From Mesorhizobium sp. AR07 (GTDB taxonomy: Bacteria > Pseudomonadota > Alphaproteobacteria > Rhizobiales > Rhizobiaceae), in assembly GCF_024746815.1 (NCBI RefSeq), contig NZ_CP080525.1:2418001-2482000 (forward strand): a stretch of 64,000 bases of DNA, in the 5' to 3' direction. Under the pieces are notes generated by a model, which saw only the letters and a list, made by a program, of their open reading frames with translations, was not told the DNA's origin and made no database searches. This document shows, one piece after another, positions 47,812-57,124 of this stretch. Both the position numbers and the translations under genes were made by a program. How positions within the stretch are numbered: the stretch's first letter is position 1; every line of letters begins with the position of its first letter.

Positions 47812-48513
47812 TTAGCGCCGGCCCATCACGTAATATTGGGCGCCAAGCGGGATCGAGCCGAATGCGTCATCCATGCGCCTGAGCGCCCCATCGATAGCCG
47901 GAACCGTGAGGATGTAGCGGCCCGCAACGTCCGTCAGCCCCGCGTCTTCGAGATATGCTGCCACCTGCTTTTTTGTTAGCAAGACCGCGTCTTCATCGAA
48001 TGGGCACGTGGATACGGCCCGGCGCGTCAGAAGGTTGTATGGGTTATGCTCGAAGATCAGCACCGCGCCGCCGGGGCGAGTGACGCGGGCGAGCTCGGAG
48101 GAAAACGTTAGCCAGTTGGCAGGCGGTACATGATGCATGACGCAGATCGCATACGCGGCATCAAACTCGCCATCCTCAAAGGGTAGCGTTGCTCCATCCG
48201 AGATCTGATAGCTCACGTCGGGGTTTCTCAGCCTCGCTTCGTCGATGCATTCGGAGGAAGGATCGACGCCCGTAAGCCTGCCAATCCTGCCACGAAGCAA
48301 GGCGTGGTAGTTCCCAATACCGCAACCTACGTCGAGAACCGAAAGATTTTCGGCTGGTCCTAGCGTGCCACCTAGAAGGTCGAGCAGCCGTGCGGCCTTG
48401 GCGCGCGTGAAGAAATCGACTTTTAAGCCTGAAAAGGAAATCGCCTTGTTCACAGCCTCCGAATAGGAGATGCGATATGCGTCGAACTCATTGCCAGTTG
48501 TGTTCTTGCCCAA
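47812..48513 (-). CDS. Class I SAM-dependent methyltransferase
   Basis: The 233-aa protein has motif I SVLDVGCGIGNYHALL, LTGVDPSSECIDEA, FDAAYAICVMHHV and PGGAVLIFEHN, a small-molecule methyltransferase of the UbiE type. It starts at TTG with GGAG 10 bases upstream. Its position beside gtrA and gtrB suggests methylation of a sugar or lipid-linked intermediate of the O-antigen. Confidence 0.8.
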   Translation of the reverse strand: MGKNTTGNEFDAYRISYSEAVNKAISFSGLKVDFFTRAKAARLLDLLGGTLGPAENLSVLDVGCGIGNYHALLRGRIGRLTGVDPSSECIDEARLRNPDVSYQISDGATLPFEDGEFDAAYAICVMHHVPPANWLTFSSELARVTRPGGAVLIFEHNPYNLLTRRAVSTCPFDEDAVLLTKKQVAAYLEDAGLTDVAGRYILTVPAIDGALRRMDDAFGSIPLGAQYYVMGRR

Positions 48514-48608
48514 GTTGCAGTTTCTCCGCTAAGAGACCACCCACTACCACCGGCAGCAGCCGCGCGACAAGCGCGTCCTTGCAAGTTTCCGGTTTTGAGG
48601 ACATTGCC

Positions 48609-49583
48609 ATGAACGTCCAGAAAAGAGTCCCTTTTGTTTCCCTATCGATCGTTGTCCCCGTGTATCGCAGCGCCGATGTTCTTCCTGAACTGGTGCGGCA
48701 GGTGCGCGACGTACTCGCCGGGACCAAGTATGACGGCGAATATGAATTGGTTCTCGTCAACGATAGCAGCCCCGATGCAAGCTGGAGCGTGATTGAGGAA
48801 TGCGCCAAAGAATGTCATTGGGTCCGAGGGCTTTCCCTGCGCAAGAATTTCGGCCAGCACAACGCCACCATGGCGGGTCTCAGATATTCACGCGGTCGCA
48901 TCGTCATTGTTATGGACGACGATCTCCAGCACCCTCCTTCGGCAATTTTGGCGCTCGCCGAAAAGATCGAGGCCGGCTATGACGTCTGCTACACCCACTA
49001 CAAAGAACGCAAGCACGCCGCATGGAAGAAGTGGGGTAGCCGGCTCAACGATATCGTGGCAGCTTGGGTTCTGAAAAAACCTCGAGACCTGTATCTTTCA
49101 TCGTTCAAGGCGATGAGCCGTGGGGTTGTCGATGCCATACTCGCTTATGATGGCCCCTACACTTACGTTGATGGCCTGATCCTTGGCGCGACAAACTCAA
49201 TCGCGGCCATCGACATCACCCATCAAGAGCGCTTCACCGGGCGCGGCAATTACAACCTAAGGCGCTCGGTTGGACTATGGCTGAAGATGGCCACCGGCTC
49301 GTCTGTCTACCCTCTTCGCATCGCTACCGTGACCGGCTTCTGCATGGCAGCCCTAAGCCTCATCTTTCTGATGCTGATTGTAGTCCAGCGCTTGACGCAT
49401 CCTGAAATGCAGCCGGGCTGGGCGTCTATCATCGCCACCATTCTCCTGATCGGTGGCTTGCAGATGGTCTTTCTAGGCATCCTCGGCGAATATATCGGCC
49501 GCATCTATATCCGGCTGAATAACTCGCCGCAGTACGTCGTTCGCGAGACCACGTTTTCACCACCTACGGAAACGGCTGTATGA
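48609..49583 (+). CDS. GtrB-like bactoprenol glycosyltransferase (GT2)
   Basis: The 324-aa protein has SIVVPVYRSADVLPELV, VNDSSPDASWSVI, KNFGQHNATMAGL and MDDDLQHPPSAI (D-x-D), then two C-terminal TM helices (VTGFCMAALSLIFLMLIV and IIATILLIGGLQMVFLGILGEYIGRIYI), the full build of GtrB/DPM-like enzymes. It transfers a sugar to undecaprenyl phosphate for flipping by GtrA. It is transcribed away from methyltransferase and gtrA. Confidence 0.9.
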   Translation: MNVQKRVPFVSLSIVVPVYRSADVLPELVRQVRDVLAGTKYDGEYELVLVNDSSPDASWSVIEECAKECHWVRGLSLRKNFGQHNATMAGLRYSRGRIVIVMDDDLQHPPSAILALAEKIEAGYDVCYTHYKERKHAAWKKWGSRLNDIVAAWVLKKPRDLYLSSFKAMSRGVVDAILAYDGPYTYVDGLILGATNSIAAIDITHQERFTGRGNYNLRRSVGLWLKMATGSSVYPLRIATVTGFCMAALSLIFLMLIVVQRLTHPEMQPGWASIIATILLIGGLQMVFLGILGEYIGRIYIRLNNSPQYVVRETTFSPPTETAV

Positions 49584-49621
49584 ACACATCTGGGTGTGGC
49601 TGATGGTTGGGGGCTTCTAAA

Positions 49622-51187
49622 ATGCTAGAAAAAGTAGGCCGCGATCCAGCGGGGGCATCTGATTTTCATTCCTTTTTCGGCGGTCTTCTGGCGCCATTGC
49701 TGATCAGAAAGGACGAGCGCCGATCGTTTCTGATTGCGCTTGTGCTTGTAGCTTTCGCCCGCGCCCAGGCCGCCTTCGATTTCACTTATGCCGTTGACGA
49801 CTACCGTCAGATCATTGACGGGCTTTCTTCCCTCTCTGGAGCGCTGATTGGTCAGGGCCGCTTTGGCACATACTGGCTTTCGGAAGTGTTTGGGTTAGTC
49901 GGCTTTGATCCGGTTCGATCCCCGATTATAAGTATCGTGGCGTCGGTCATTCTGTCCGCATGGATAGGCAACGCTGTCCTTCGACTTTGGACCTACGATC
50001 TGCCCGATCTCATCCGGGCGCTTCTCATCGTCATCATCGCGGCGCACCCTTATACGTCGGAGATTTTGACGTTTCGCGGGATTGCCATTTACCACATTCT
50101 AGCTTTCGCGCTGTCCGTGGCGGCCATCCTGATCGCCGGCCCAGGTCTTTGGCGGATACTGCGCTCGTCTCTGTTGTTTGCGGTGGGGCTGACCCTCTAT
50201 CAAATCCCCATCAACTATATTTCGGTGTTCCTCTGCTTCGACCTCGCTTTGAGAGCGATCCGCCATTTCATCAAGAGCGAGGATGTTCCTGCTTCCTACA
50301 CCCTATGGGACCGGACCTTCTATGCCAGAATCCTGACGTTCTTCGTCGGCTTCGCACTCTATATGGTCCTGCTCAAGGTCTCGACATATGGATATGGGAC
50401 CGATCCCCGAGGCGTCATGATCGGCCTTGGAGATATCCCAAGCCGGGTGCTACTCGGGCTCAACCTCTTGTACGGACATTTTGTAACCGGCGGCGTCTAC
50501 GGGAACAATCTGCTGCCCAAGGCAATACTCGCAATCCCGTTGTTATTCGTCGTCGCGGCCTTGGTGGAATTGGTTGGCCGCGCGAGCGATATGCGGGGCG
50601 CCATAATAGCCGGCGTGGTCGTGGTTGCTGCTCCTGTCGTAGCAGGCTTCGCCATGTTGGGCGCCCCGCTACTGTTCACTCTTCTCTTCCTGCCCCCGAG
50701 GATACTGACGCAGATCGGCCTTGTATGGGCCGGGGTAGCCGTTGTCGCCTTGACTGTCCGCGTGGTGATCCCACGGCATGTTTTCTCCGCATCTCTCGGT
50801 CTCGTGGTGTTCTCGTTCATAGCGGCGAACAATCAGATTTTCGTTGACCAGGCTCGGGTCGCGACGAGGGACCATAACTTGGCCATCCGCCTAATGGCGC
50901 GGCTGGAGGGCCTACCAAACTTCTCCGTCATGAAGACCATCGCTGTAGTCGGCTATCCAGCCTATTCTGGAACGTCTATCCCAACGGGGATTCCTACGTT
51001 CAACGATTCGAACTGGATTTACCCTTGGGCGATTGCCCCGATGATAACCGAGTTGACTGGCATCCCGGTCAAGTATGCAAAGCCTGAGGGACAGACAGCG
51101 GCTGTGGAATACTGCAGGAGCCACCAACGTTGGCCCGCCCAAGACGCCGCGACCATTCAAGGCGAATTGGCCATAGTTTGCCTGTAG
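49622..51187 (+). CDS. GtrII-type glucosyltransferase, serotype-conversion type
   Basis: The 521-aa polytopic membrane protein (about ten TM helices) has DDYRQIIDG near residue 60, GQGRFGTYWLSEVFG and HPYTSEILTFRG, as in glucosyl transferase GtrII proteins. These attach the periplasmic sugar to the O-antigen and alter the phage receptor. It follows gtrB after 38 bases. Divergence of this gene sets the serotype. Confidence 0.8.
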   Translation: MLEKVGRDPAGASDFHSFFGGLLAPLLIRKDERRSFLIALVLVAFARAQAAFDFTYAVDDYRQIIDGLSSLSGALIGQGRFGTYWLSEVFGLVGFDPVRSPIISIVASVILSAWIGNAVLRLWTYDLPDLIRALLIVIIAAHPYTSEILTFRGIAIYHILAFALSVAAILIAGPGLWRILRSSLLFAVGLTLYQIPINYISVFLCFDLALRAIRHFIKSEDVPASYTLWDRTFYARILTFFVGFALYMVLLKVSTYGYGTDPRGVMIGLGDIPSRVLLGLNLLYGHFVTGGVYGNNLLPKAILAIPLLFVVAALVELVGRASDMRGAIIAGVVVVAAPVVAGFAMLGAPLLFTLLFLPPRILTQIGLVWAGVAVVALTVRVVIPRHVFSASLGLVVFSFIAANNQIFVDQARVATRDHNLAIRLMARLEGLPNFSVMKTIAVVGYPAYSGTSIPTGIPTFNDSNWIYPWAIAPMITELTGIPVKYAKPEGQTAAVEYCRSHQRWPAQDAATIQGELAIVCL

Positions 51188-51272
51188 TTTGGAACTGCGC
51201 AGAACTGGCAGCGGTCGCGGCTGCGCGAGTAAATCTGCCTCTTTCGACAGCGCTGCTTCAAAAAGGTGAACT

Positions 51273-51470
51273 TTGTATCTATTGATTTTCTCAATTATTG
51301 TTGTTGCTATCGCTGTGGTAAATCACATTGATTTCGTGGTGCAGCACAATGGTGAATGGCATGTGTACTCGACCATCTTCGGACCCAAAGACATGCGGCG
51401 ATGGATAAACGGGCAGTGGCAACATCGCCCGTTTACCGAAGAGGAAGCCGCTGAAGATTACGATAGATAA
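51273..51470 (+). CDS. Small membrane protein, paralogue A (65 aa)
   Basis: TTG start with AAAAGGTGA upstream. It has an N-terminal TM helix (LLIFSIIVVAIAVVNHI) and a soluble part with GEWHVYS, RRWINGQWQHRPFTEEEA. The second small gene at 51619 has the same order EWHV, INGVWSYR and DEY; the two look like diverged paralogues. Function is unknown. Confidence 0.55.
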   Translation: MYLLIFSIIVVAIAVVNHIDFVVQHNGEWHVYSTIFGPKDMRRWINGQWQHRPFTEEEAAEDYDR

Positions 51471-51618
51471 CGATATTGCACCGGCGGCAAGCACGGCGGC
51501 TAGGTCGCCACGCAGTCTGCGAAGGCGAGCCTCACCCATTTAAGGACATCGGATACTTGCCGAAGCGCGTGATGTTGGCCATTTTTAGCCGGAGGAATAA
51601 GAGGGGAGACGACCTGCG

Positions 51619-51870
51619 ATGCCAATCGAACAAGCGTTTATAATCGTAGGCGTGGTTGCAATCGTGGCGGCATGCTCAATTTATGGCTGGTTGACCCAAG
51701 ATCATCTTGCCGAGTGGCATGTCGTCGAGCGCTCCCGCCGGGTGACCCTGGTGGACGGGACGGTCTCGACCTCGCACTACCTTTTGGGCCGAAAAATCAA
51801 CGGTGTCTGGAGTTACCGCGACCTATCGGCGGATGAGTACAATACTCACGTGGCCGAGATTTCGCTTTGA
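51619..51870 (+). CDS. Small membrane protein, paralogue B (83 aa)
   Basis: One N-terminal TM helix (AFIIVGVVAIVAACSIYGW), then AEWHVVERSRRV and RKINGVWSYRDLSADEY. GGGGAGA precedes ATG. It converges on the tail-fibre gene. It resembles the 51273 protein in pattern. Function is unknown; it could be an envelope or receptor-blocking protein. Confidence 0.6.
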   Translation: MPIEQAFIIVGVVAIVAACSIYGWLTQDHLAEWHVVERSRRVTLVDGTVSTSHYLLGRKINGVWSYRDLSADEYNTHVAEISL

Positions 51871-51878
51871 ATTTCTTA

Positions 51879-53438
51879 TTACCCGCCGCGCATCGTTATC
51901 CAGTTCGTCCCGTCACTGACGAGCGTGACCCAGTTGCCGACCGTGCCGTTTATGAGAATGCCGGTCGCCGCCGAGCCTCCAACCTTGGGCACGACGTTTG
52001 AAGAGGCTGAGACGACCGTAGCCGTCTGCCGGTTCAACCAGTTAAGCTCTCTGCCGGGGAATGCTGCCGGATCGGGCAGTATCGCCGTCATTGTCGTTGC
52101 CTTGTTGCAGATGATCCAGTTGTCGGTCGGCCCAACGGTAAAGTCGGCCGTCTTGGTGACTGGCGCCCCGCGCGAGAAGCCTCTCTGAACAAGGATACCA
52201 TCGCCAGAGCCGGCAAGAATCCCCGCCGCAACAACACCCCCTTTGAGTGTAACGTTAAGGCTCCACGTCGTACCCTGCGCTGTGTCCGTCCAATTCTCTG
52301 CCGCATTTGCCGTGAGGTAAGCGCGCGCTGTCCCTGAATACCCGGTCGCGCCATAACCAAAAGCGGCAAAATTGGACAGTTGATCGCCCGACTGTACCGC
52401 TGAAGGGGCAGCAGCTGTTCCCCTCGATCGTCTGCATGACAAAATTGAGGCTGCACCTGTTCCAAAGGCGTCCACCAAAATGCGCGTCCCGGCCTCCTCC
52501 ACATTGCCAAGGTGGAGCATTGTTCCGGCAGGGGGAGCCGGAAGAGCGACGGCATTCTGGTTAACGACTATCCTTCCAGTGTCAGGGTCGACATAGAAAC
52601 TCTGATTGACGGAACGACCGGCAAGATACGCGAGTTTGCCGGCTTGTTCATAGCCGGCTGCGAGCATGTGCGTGTTGTCTGCATTCCAATACGAGGCGGG
52701 GAGTGAGGATGTATGAACGTACTTTCGAATTTCTGGCTCGGCTGCGGCAAGCGAAGCGAGATTAACGTTGAACGTCGACCTGGGTGGACCAGAGAAAGAG
52801 CAAATTCCCATCATTATGATCGGAATTGTCATCGGGAACCATGTCTCGGCCCGGAAGCGCCCTACCACCGTGTTGAAATCAGAGGGATACGTGGCCGATC
52901 CGGCATCTGCGTCCGTTTCGCCCTGCCACCACAGGAACTTGTCGATCTTCGACACGCCGAGTACGGCCAGCGCCGCCTGGATGTTGTTCTTGCAGCAGGC
53001 ATACATATCCGGCGCGGAGGCACCGACCTTCCACTGCGCGATCGGCAGGCCACCTTGAGCCACCGTGATCAAAAAGACACGAGCGAGCGGGTTCGCCTTG
53101 GCGACCTCATTGGCGTACGAATAATCGTATCCCATTGTGGTCTTATCCATTGCCAGGAATGCGGTGCCGACGTGGGTGGCGCCGTCAACACCCTGATGGT
53201 TCCAGATGTACAGATTCGGTTGAGGTGCCCACGAATACGCGGGGTGAAGCGAAACGTTCGACTGGCCCGTGCTCAGGATGACAATATTCGGAGAAGCATT
53301 ATCTTCCGGCAACTTAGCGCTGTCAGCCAGGTTCTTGACAGCCGCTCGCAGTTTCGCTGGGGTGATCAGCCCGGCTGAGTTGTCGGCGAAATTGGCGTCG
53401 GCATCGCTGTTCAGCTGCGCCCTGGTGCGAACGGTCAT
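51879..53438 (-). CDS. Tail-associated SGNH/sialate O-acetylesterase-type receptor-binding protein
   Basis: The 519-aa protein starts with a short phage tail motif (RTRAQLNSDADANFADNSAG), then an SGNH hydrolase: VILSTGQSNVSLHPA (block I with nucleophile Ser), AQGGLPIAQW, LWWQGETDADAG (G-E-x-D) and WNADNTHMLAAGY (D-x-x-H). The C-terminal 250 residues are Gly/Ala/Thr-rich beta repeats typical of tail fibres. It probably deacetylates surface polysaccharide during adsorption. It is the last gene of the tail operon. Confidence 0.85.
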   Translation of the reverse strand: MTVRTRAQLNSDADANFADNSAGLITPAKLRAAVKNLADSAKLPEDNASPNIVILSTGQSNVSLHPAYSWAPQPNLYIWNHQGVDGATHVGTAFLAMDKTTMGYDYSYANEVAKANPLARVFLITVAQGGLPIAQWKVGASAPDMYACCKNNIQAALAVLGVSKIDKFLWWQGETDADAGSATYPSDFNTVVGRFRAETWFPMTIPIIMMGICSFSGPPRSTFNVNLASLAAAEPEIRKYVHTSSLPASYWNADNTHMLAAGYEQAGKLAYLAGRSVNQSFYVDPDTGRIVVNQNAVALPAPPAGTMLHLGNVEEAGTRILVDAFGTGAASILSCRRSRGTAAAPSAVQSGDQLSNFAAFGYGATGYSGTARAYLTANAAENWTDTAQGTTWSLNVTLKGGVVAAGILAGSGDGILVQRGFSRGAPVTKTADFTVGPTDNWIICNKATTMTAILPDPAAFPGRELNWLNRQTATVVSASSNVVPKVGGSAATGILINGTVGNWVTLVSDGTNWITMRGG

Positions 53439-53455
53439 GGGTCAATCCTTTTGGT

Positions 53456-55750
53456 TCAATGGAAGCCGGACGAGAAGCCCGATGAGAAGCCGCTTGGTGG
53501 CAACGTGACCGCGAAGCTCATGGCTTGGAGTGATGTTTTGCCGGCCTTCTCGGCGAAGACCTGGATGACCACGCTGTTGAGACCAGGTGGCGTGATCACG
53601 AATGAGGTGCCGGTGATGCCGGAATAGGTCGCGAGCAGCGTGCCGCCCGTCGTTGACACGGTGATCTTGGTCGTCTGACCGGCTTCGCCCGCCACGGACG
53701 CCTCGGTCCATTTCATCGCCTGAGTGGACTCAAGCAACCGGTTGCGGTTTGCCCAGGTGACCGTCAGGTTGCCGCCGCCGCTAGCATCGACCACGCCGAA
53801 GCCGACGCCGTTGACTTTGACGTTGGCTGGGCGGTTCGGCAGGTACGGGCGCTCGCTTAGGGATACATTGATCTGCGGCGCATCCGCAATTGCCAGCCGC
53901 CCTACGGTGGTTCGCGTCAGAATCCGATAGGGCGTGGCTTCGAACGCAGATCGCACTGTTGGGTCGACCACCGACGCCGCAGCCGGGATGACGAACGCCC
54001 GTGTGCCTGCCGGCCAGTCGCGGGGAACGGTGTCGAGCATCCCTCGATTGATGCGAAAACCCGCACCGTCGACCGACTGAACGGTCGCGATCTCGGTGTA
54101 TTCGTCCGCGCCGGTGCCGATAAGAATGAAGTTGCCAGCCACGGGCTCTGGACCGCGCAAGCCGGGGAGATCGGTGAGGACAGTGACCGCCTCCGCGACC
54201 AGGGGGCTTGTTATCGCCCAGGTACCCTGGTAGCCGCTGCTGCCAACGATCTGCTGAGTAGTGGTGCCGTTGACATCGGCCACATTGGTTACCGAGTCGT
54301 AGCCGATATCGTCGTCGCTGTCGGCACCCACGATGATGGCGCTCAGCACCTCGGGATAGGCGAGGCTGGACGGGTCGCTTAGCTTAAGGGCTGCGGCCGT
54401 CATGAAGGCCGGCGCGGTGCCAAACTGGTAAAGGGTTGCCGGCGTTGGGGGCTGAGATGGATTCACCCAGGCCCCCTCACCCGCTGACAGATAGGTGGCG
54501 TGGTCGAGACCGAAGATGTCCTCGTAGAGTCCGAGCGTGATCGTATTGTTGGTCTTGCTGACCAGGGAGACGCGGCAGACAATCTGCTCGATGTTAAATT
54601 CCGGCCACGACAGTTTCACCACGTCACTGCTGACGGTATCCCAAAACTCGCGGGTGACCGTCGCCTCGCAGGTGGCGATCGGGTTGACCATCGCAGCAAG
54701 ATCGCGATCAGCCAGCTTGATAGCCAGTGTTTCGTTGGGCACGGCGTAGTAGTTCTGCGAAGCCGAGATGACGCCGCCCTCGGCCGCGATGCCAGCCAGG
54801 TCTTGCGACGTGACGGTGGCATCTTTGCCGGTTTCCGCGTTGGTGTAGGTGACGACGACTTCGTTGGAAATATTGCCCCACGCCTTGCGTTTGAACGATG
54901 AGAGCTTGGCATTGCTGGCGTCGATCACCGGCAGCATGTCAACGTTGTAGTCGCCGCGCAGGAGCTTGATTGTGTGCTTGCCGGTCGCTGGATTGACGAA
55001 CAAGGCTGCCTGAATGTGGGTGAGGATTTCGCCGATGAACTTTCCGATCTCGCTCTGCCGAGTCCAGATCATGTTGAGGCCGAATTGCTCTCCGTAAAGC
55101 GTCTGTGCGGCAGTCTCGAACGTCGGCTTGTCGATCACATCCGGGTTCTCACCCATGCCCCATTCGGTATTGGTTAGGCACTCGTAGATCATGTGGCCGG
55201 GGTTGGAGGCCCATTGCTGGTTACCCAGGGAATCATCGTTGATGCGCATCAGCGCAATCGCCGGATTGAGCCCGATCGAGGGACGCCGGACTCGCGCCGA
55301 CATCGAGCGCAGATAGGGATTGTTGGCGCCCCAGTAGAAGCCGCCTTTGTTGTTCGACGGGTTGCCGGCCAGCGCGGCAGCAAGCGCTTTGATCGGCGAT
55401 TCCAGGATGCCTTTTGTGCCGGTGAAAAAGACACTGAAAAGTCCTCGGAAGCCGGGACAGGTTGCAGTGGTGAGCCCGAGCTTTGCCGCCAGGGTCGCGG
55501 GCATGACCTGATCGGACTTGCCCGGCAGCACCCATCCGAGACCCTTGACACCGCCCTCCTTCTTCACGTCGCCGAACAATGTCGGCTGGTTGATGACGAG
55601 GGGGCCGGCGTCCGTCGCGCTGCCGCGCCAGATTTCCTTGTCGCCGTATTTCAAGGCGAGCAGTTGCAGACCGGGGCCGGCCGCGCAGATGCCCATGTGA
55701 ATGGACATCGTGTACTCGGAGATGTTGGCTTTGGCGCCAGATTTACCCAT
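53456..55750 (-). CDS. Tail tip/host-attachment protein (baseplate hub-like)
   Basis: The 764-aa protein has the layout of large siphovirus tail-tip proteins: an N-terminal part with GPGLQLLALKYGDKEIW, YECLTNTEWGMGE and LTHIQAALFVNPATGKHTIKLLRGD (in parts), and Ig-like beta segments from about 620 to the end, closing with repeats GFSSGFSSGFH. AAGGAG precedes ATG 55750. It probably binds the host surface with the SGNH protein and the fibre genes upstream. Confidence 0.75.
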   Translation of the reverse strand: MGKSGAKANISEYTMSIHMGICAAGPGLQLLALKYGDKEIWRGSATDAGPLVINQPTLFGDVKKEGGVKGLGWVLPGKSDQVMPATLAAKLGLTTATCPGFRGLFSVFFTGTKGILESPIKALAAALAGNPSNNKGGFYWGANNPYLRSMSARVRRPSIGLNPAIALMRINDDSLGNQQWASNPGHMIYECLTNTEWGMGENPDVIDKPTFETAAQTLYGEQFGLNMIWTRQSEIGKFIGEILTHIQAALFVNPATGKHTIKLLRGDYNVDMLPVIDASNAKLSSFKRKAWGNISNEVVVTYTNAETGKDATVTSQDLAGIAAEGGVISASQNYYAVPNETLAIKLADRDLAAMVNPIATCEATVTREFWDTVSSDVVKLSWPEFNIEQIVCRVSLVSKTNNTITLGLYEDIFGLDHATYLSAGEGAWVNPSQPPTPATLYQFGTAPAFMTAAALKLSDPSSLAYPEVLSAIIVGADSDDDIGYDSVTNVADVNGTTTQQIVGSSGYQGTWAITSPLVAEAVTVLTDLPGLRGPEPVAGNFILIGTGADEYTEIATVQSVDGAGFRINRGMLDTVPRDWPAGTRAFVIPAAASVVDPTVRSAFEATPYRILTRTTVGRLAIADAPQINVSLSERPYLPNRPANVKVNGVGFGVVDASGGGNLTVTWANRNRLLESTQAMKWTEASVAGEAGQTTKITVSTTGGTLLATYSGITGTSFVITPPGLNSVVIQVFAEKAGKTSLQAMSFAVTLPPSGFSSGFSSGFH

Positions 55751-55958
55751 CGGTGGGCTCCTTGGCTCGCAGGGATTCAACCACTCGATCGATCACCGCG
55801 TCGTAGCCATGGCCGCGCAACTCGGATGCCCTTGCGCCATTTGTGAGGAAAGTGGGGAAATCCAACCCGGCTGTTTCGAAGCCCTTCTTCACGCCTTTGA
55901 CGCAGTAGAGAGGGCGCATGTCGCCAATGGTCAGGTGGGGATCGAAGTCGTCGCTCAC
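55743..55958 (-). CDS. Small tail-module protein (71 aa)
   Basis: GTG start overlapping the stop of the preceding gene (GTGA). The sequence has MRPLYCVKGVKKGFETAGLD and a helical C-terminus with YDAVIDRVVESLRAKE. It overlaps the start of the tail-tip gene by 8 bases. Perhaps a tail assembly chaperone; no family is recognised. Confidence 0.65.
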   Translation of the reverse strand: MSDDFDPHLTIGDMRPLYCVKGVKKGFETAGLDFPTFLTNGARASELRGHGYDAVIDRVVESLRAKEPTDG

Positions 55959-56194
55959 GCGTCGATCTCCCTGCTGGTCGTCTCCTTGTCGCCGTACCAA
56001 AGGATGTTCACGCCGGTCACTTCCTTCTCGCCGAAGACCACGGGGATAGGCCGGCCGCCCTCGGCAGTCGGGTTATCCATGTCGGTGACTTCGGCGCCCT
56101 TTTCGCTTTTTGGCTTCGGCAGCATCAGGTAGCCGATCGCCTGCAGGGCGATGCCGATGACGATGTTGATGAGGATGGGGATCAGGAAGAACAT
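55955..56194 (-). CDS. Small tail protein with N-terminal hydrophobic helix (79 aa)
   Basis: IPILINIVIGIALQAIGYLML is a hydrophobic helix, followed by GGRPIPVVFGEKEVTGVNILWYGDKE, the pattern at the start of many phage tail-tip proteins; it may be the separated N-terminal domain of the tail-tip protein. It follows an operator at 56227-56245. Confidence 0.65.
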   Translation of the reverse strand: MFFLIPILINIVIGIALQAIGYLMLPKPKSEKGAEVTDMDNPTAEGGRPIPVVFGEKEVTGVNILWYGDKETTSREIDA

Positions 56195-56226
56195 GGCTCA
56201 TCCCATTTACAACATGACTACGTGAT

Positions 56227-56245
56227 TGTCACGTTAAACGTGATT
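56227..56245 (-). promoter_or_regulatory. Operator within the tail operon
   Basis: Minus strand AATCACGTTTAACGTGACA (arms TCAC/GTGA, spacer 7) directly after the DUF2163 stop and ahead of the tail protein gene. A repressor bound here could block read-through of late transcripts. Confidence 0.7.
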
Positions 56246-57124
56246 TTAATAGAACTGGTTTTTCAGCGAGAGTGGATTTTCCAGTGGGATGAAAGGCTGG
56301 CCTCCGTAGTTTTGGATGTTGGGGCCGCCACCCACGCTGTTGACGTGAAGGTTGCAGCCGCTCATCTGGTGATTGCACCCACGGCTGATGGAGAGCACTG
56401 TCCCCGCTGCGAGACCCCTGCCCGCGCCTCGAATGGTGATGATCAGGCCGGCCGGATGCACCGCCGAGATCGTGCGCAGTTCCTTCTGGCCCGTGGTCGA
56501 GTTTGCCCACTGCACCAGGCCGCCGATGTATTGGCCATAGGTGGCGCCGAGTGTTGCTGCCATGGTGATCTTGTTGCGATCGACCGAGGCGACTGCGCGG
56601 CTGACGGTCGCGGCGGCTTTGTTGGCGAGGCACTGCGACCCATAGAGAACATGCGGGCAGCCAATCTGATAGTTGCGGCGCAGTCCAGGCTGCTTGAGCG
56701 ACGTGGACACCGGCACGCCTGACAAATGCAGTTCGTTGTCCTCGTAACCACCACCGACCGCGCGGCCCATCCAGGTGGCGGGGAAGTTTTCAGGCGTCAC
56801 GGCGTCACCGATATGACCTTCGAAGATCGTCAGATTGACCACCTGCGATGGCGGATAGGCGAGGAAGAGTGCATCCAGAGGGCTGCCGAGTGCCAGCGAG
56901 ACTGTGATGTCGGATTTGTCGAGCGTGCCGTCGTGCGACAGGTCGCTGTGCTTGATCGGCCACGGCTGATAGGTGATGCCGGCGCGGACAATGGCGGTCT
57001 CGCCGTCGCAAAAAGCATATGGCCCGAGCGGCACGTCGGCGGTCGGGTTCTCAGCGCCTTGGAGCAAAAACAGGGTGACAGGGATGCCGCTGTATCGGCT
57101 GGATTCACGCGTGCCGAAGGTCAT
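56246..57124 (-). CDS. DUF2163 baseplate/tail protein
   Basis: The 292-aa protein has ITYQPWPIKHSDLSHDG, SPLDALFLAYPP, ATWMGRAVGGGYEDNELHL (in parts), GCPHVLYGSQCLAN and RGCNHQMSGCNLHVNS, the Cys pattern of DUF2163 proteins (related to GTA/baseplate hub proteins). It helps build the tail tip. Overlaps the start of neighbour genes by 4 bases. Confidence 0.85.
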   Translation of the reverse strand: MTFGTRESSRYSGIPVTLFLLQGAENPTADVPLGPYAFCDGETAIVRAGITYQPWPIKHSDLSHDGTLDKSDITVSLALGSPLDALFLAYPPSQVVNLTIFEGHIGDAVTPENFPATWMGRAVGGGYEDNELHLSGVPVSTSLKQPGLRRNYQIGCPHVLYGSQCLANKAAATVSRAVASVDRNKITMAATLGATYGQYIGGLVQWANSTTGQKELRTISAVHPAGLIITIRGAGRGLAAGTVLSISRGCNHQMSGCNLHVNSVGGGPNIQNYGGQPFIPLENPLSLKNQFY

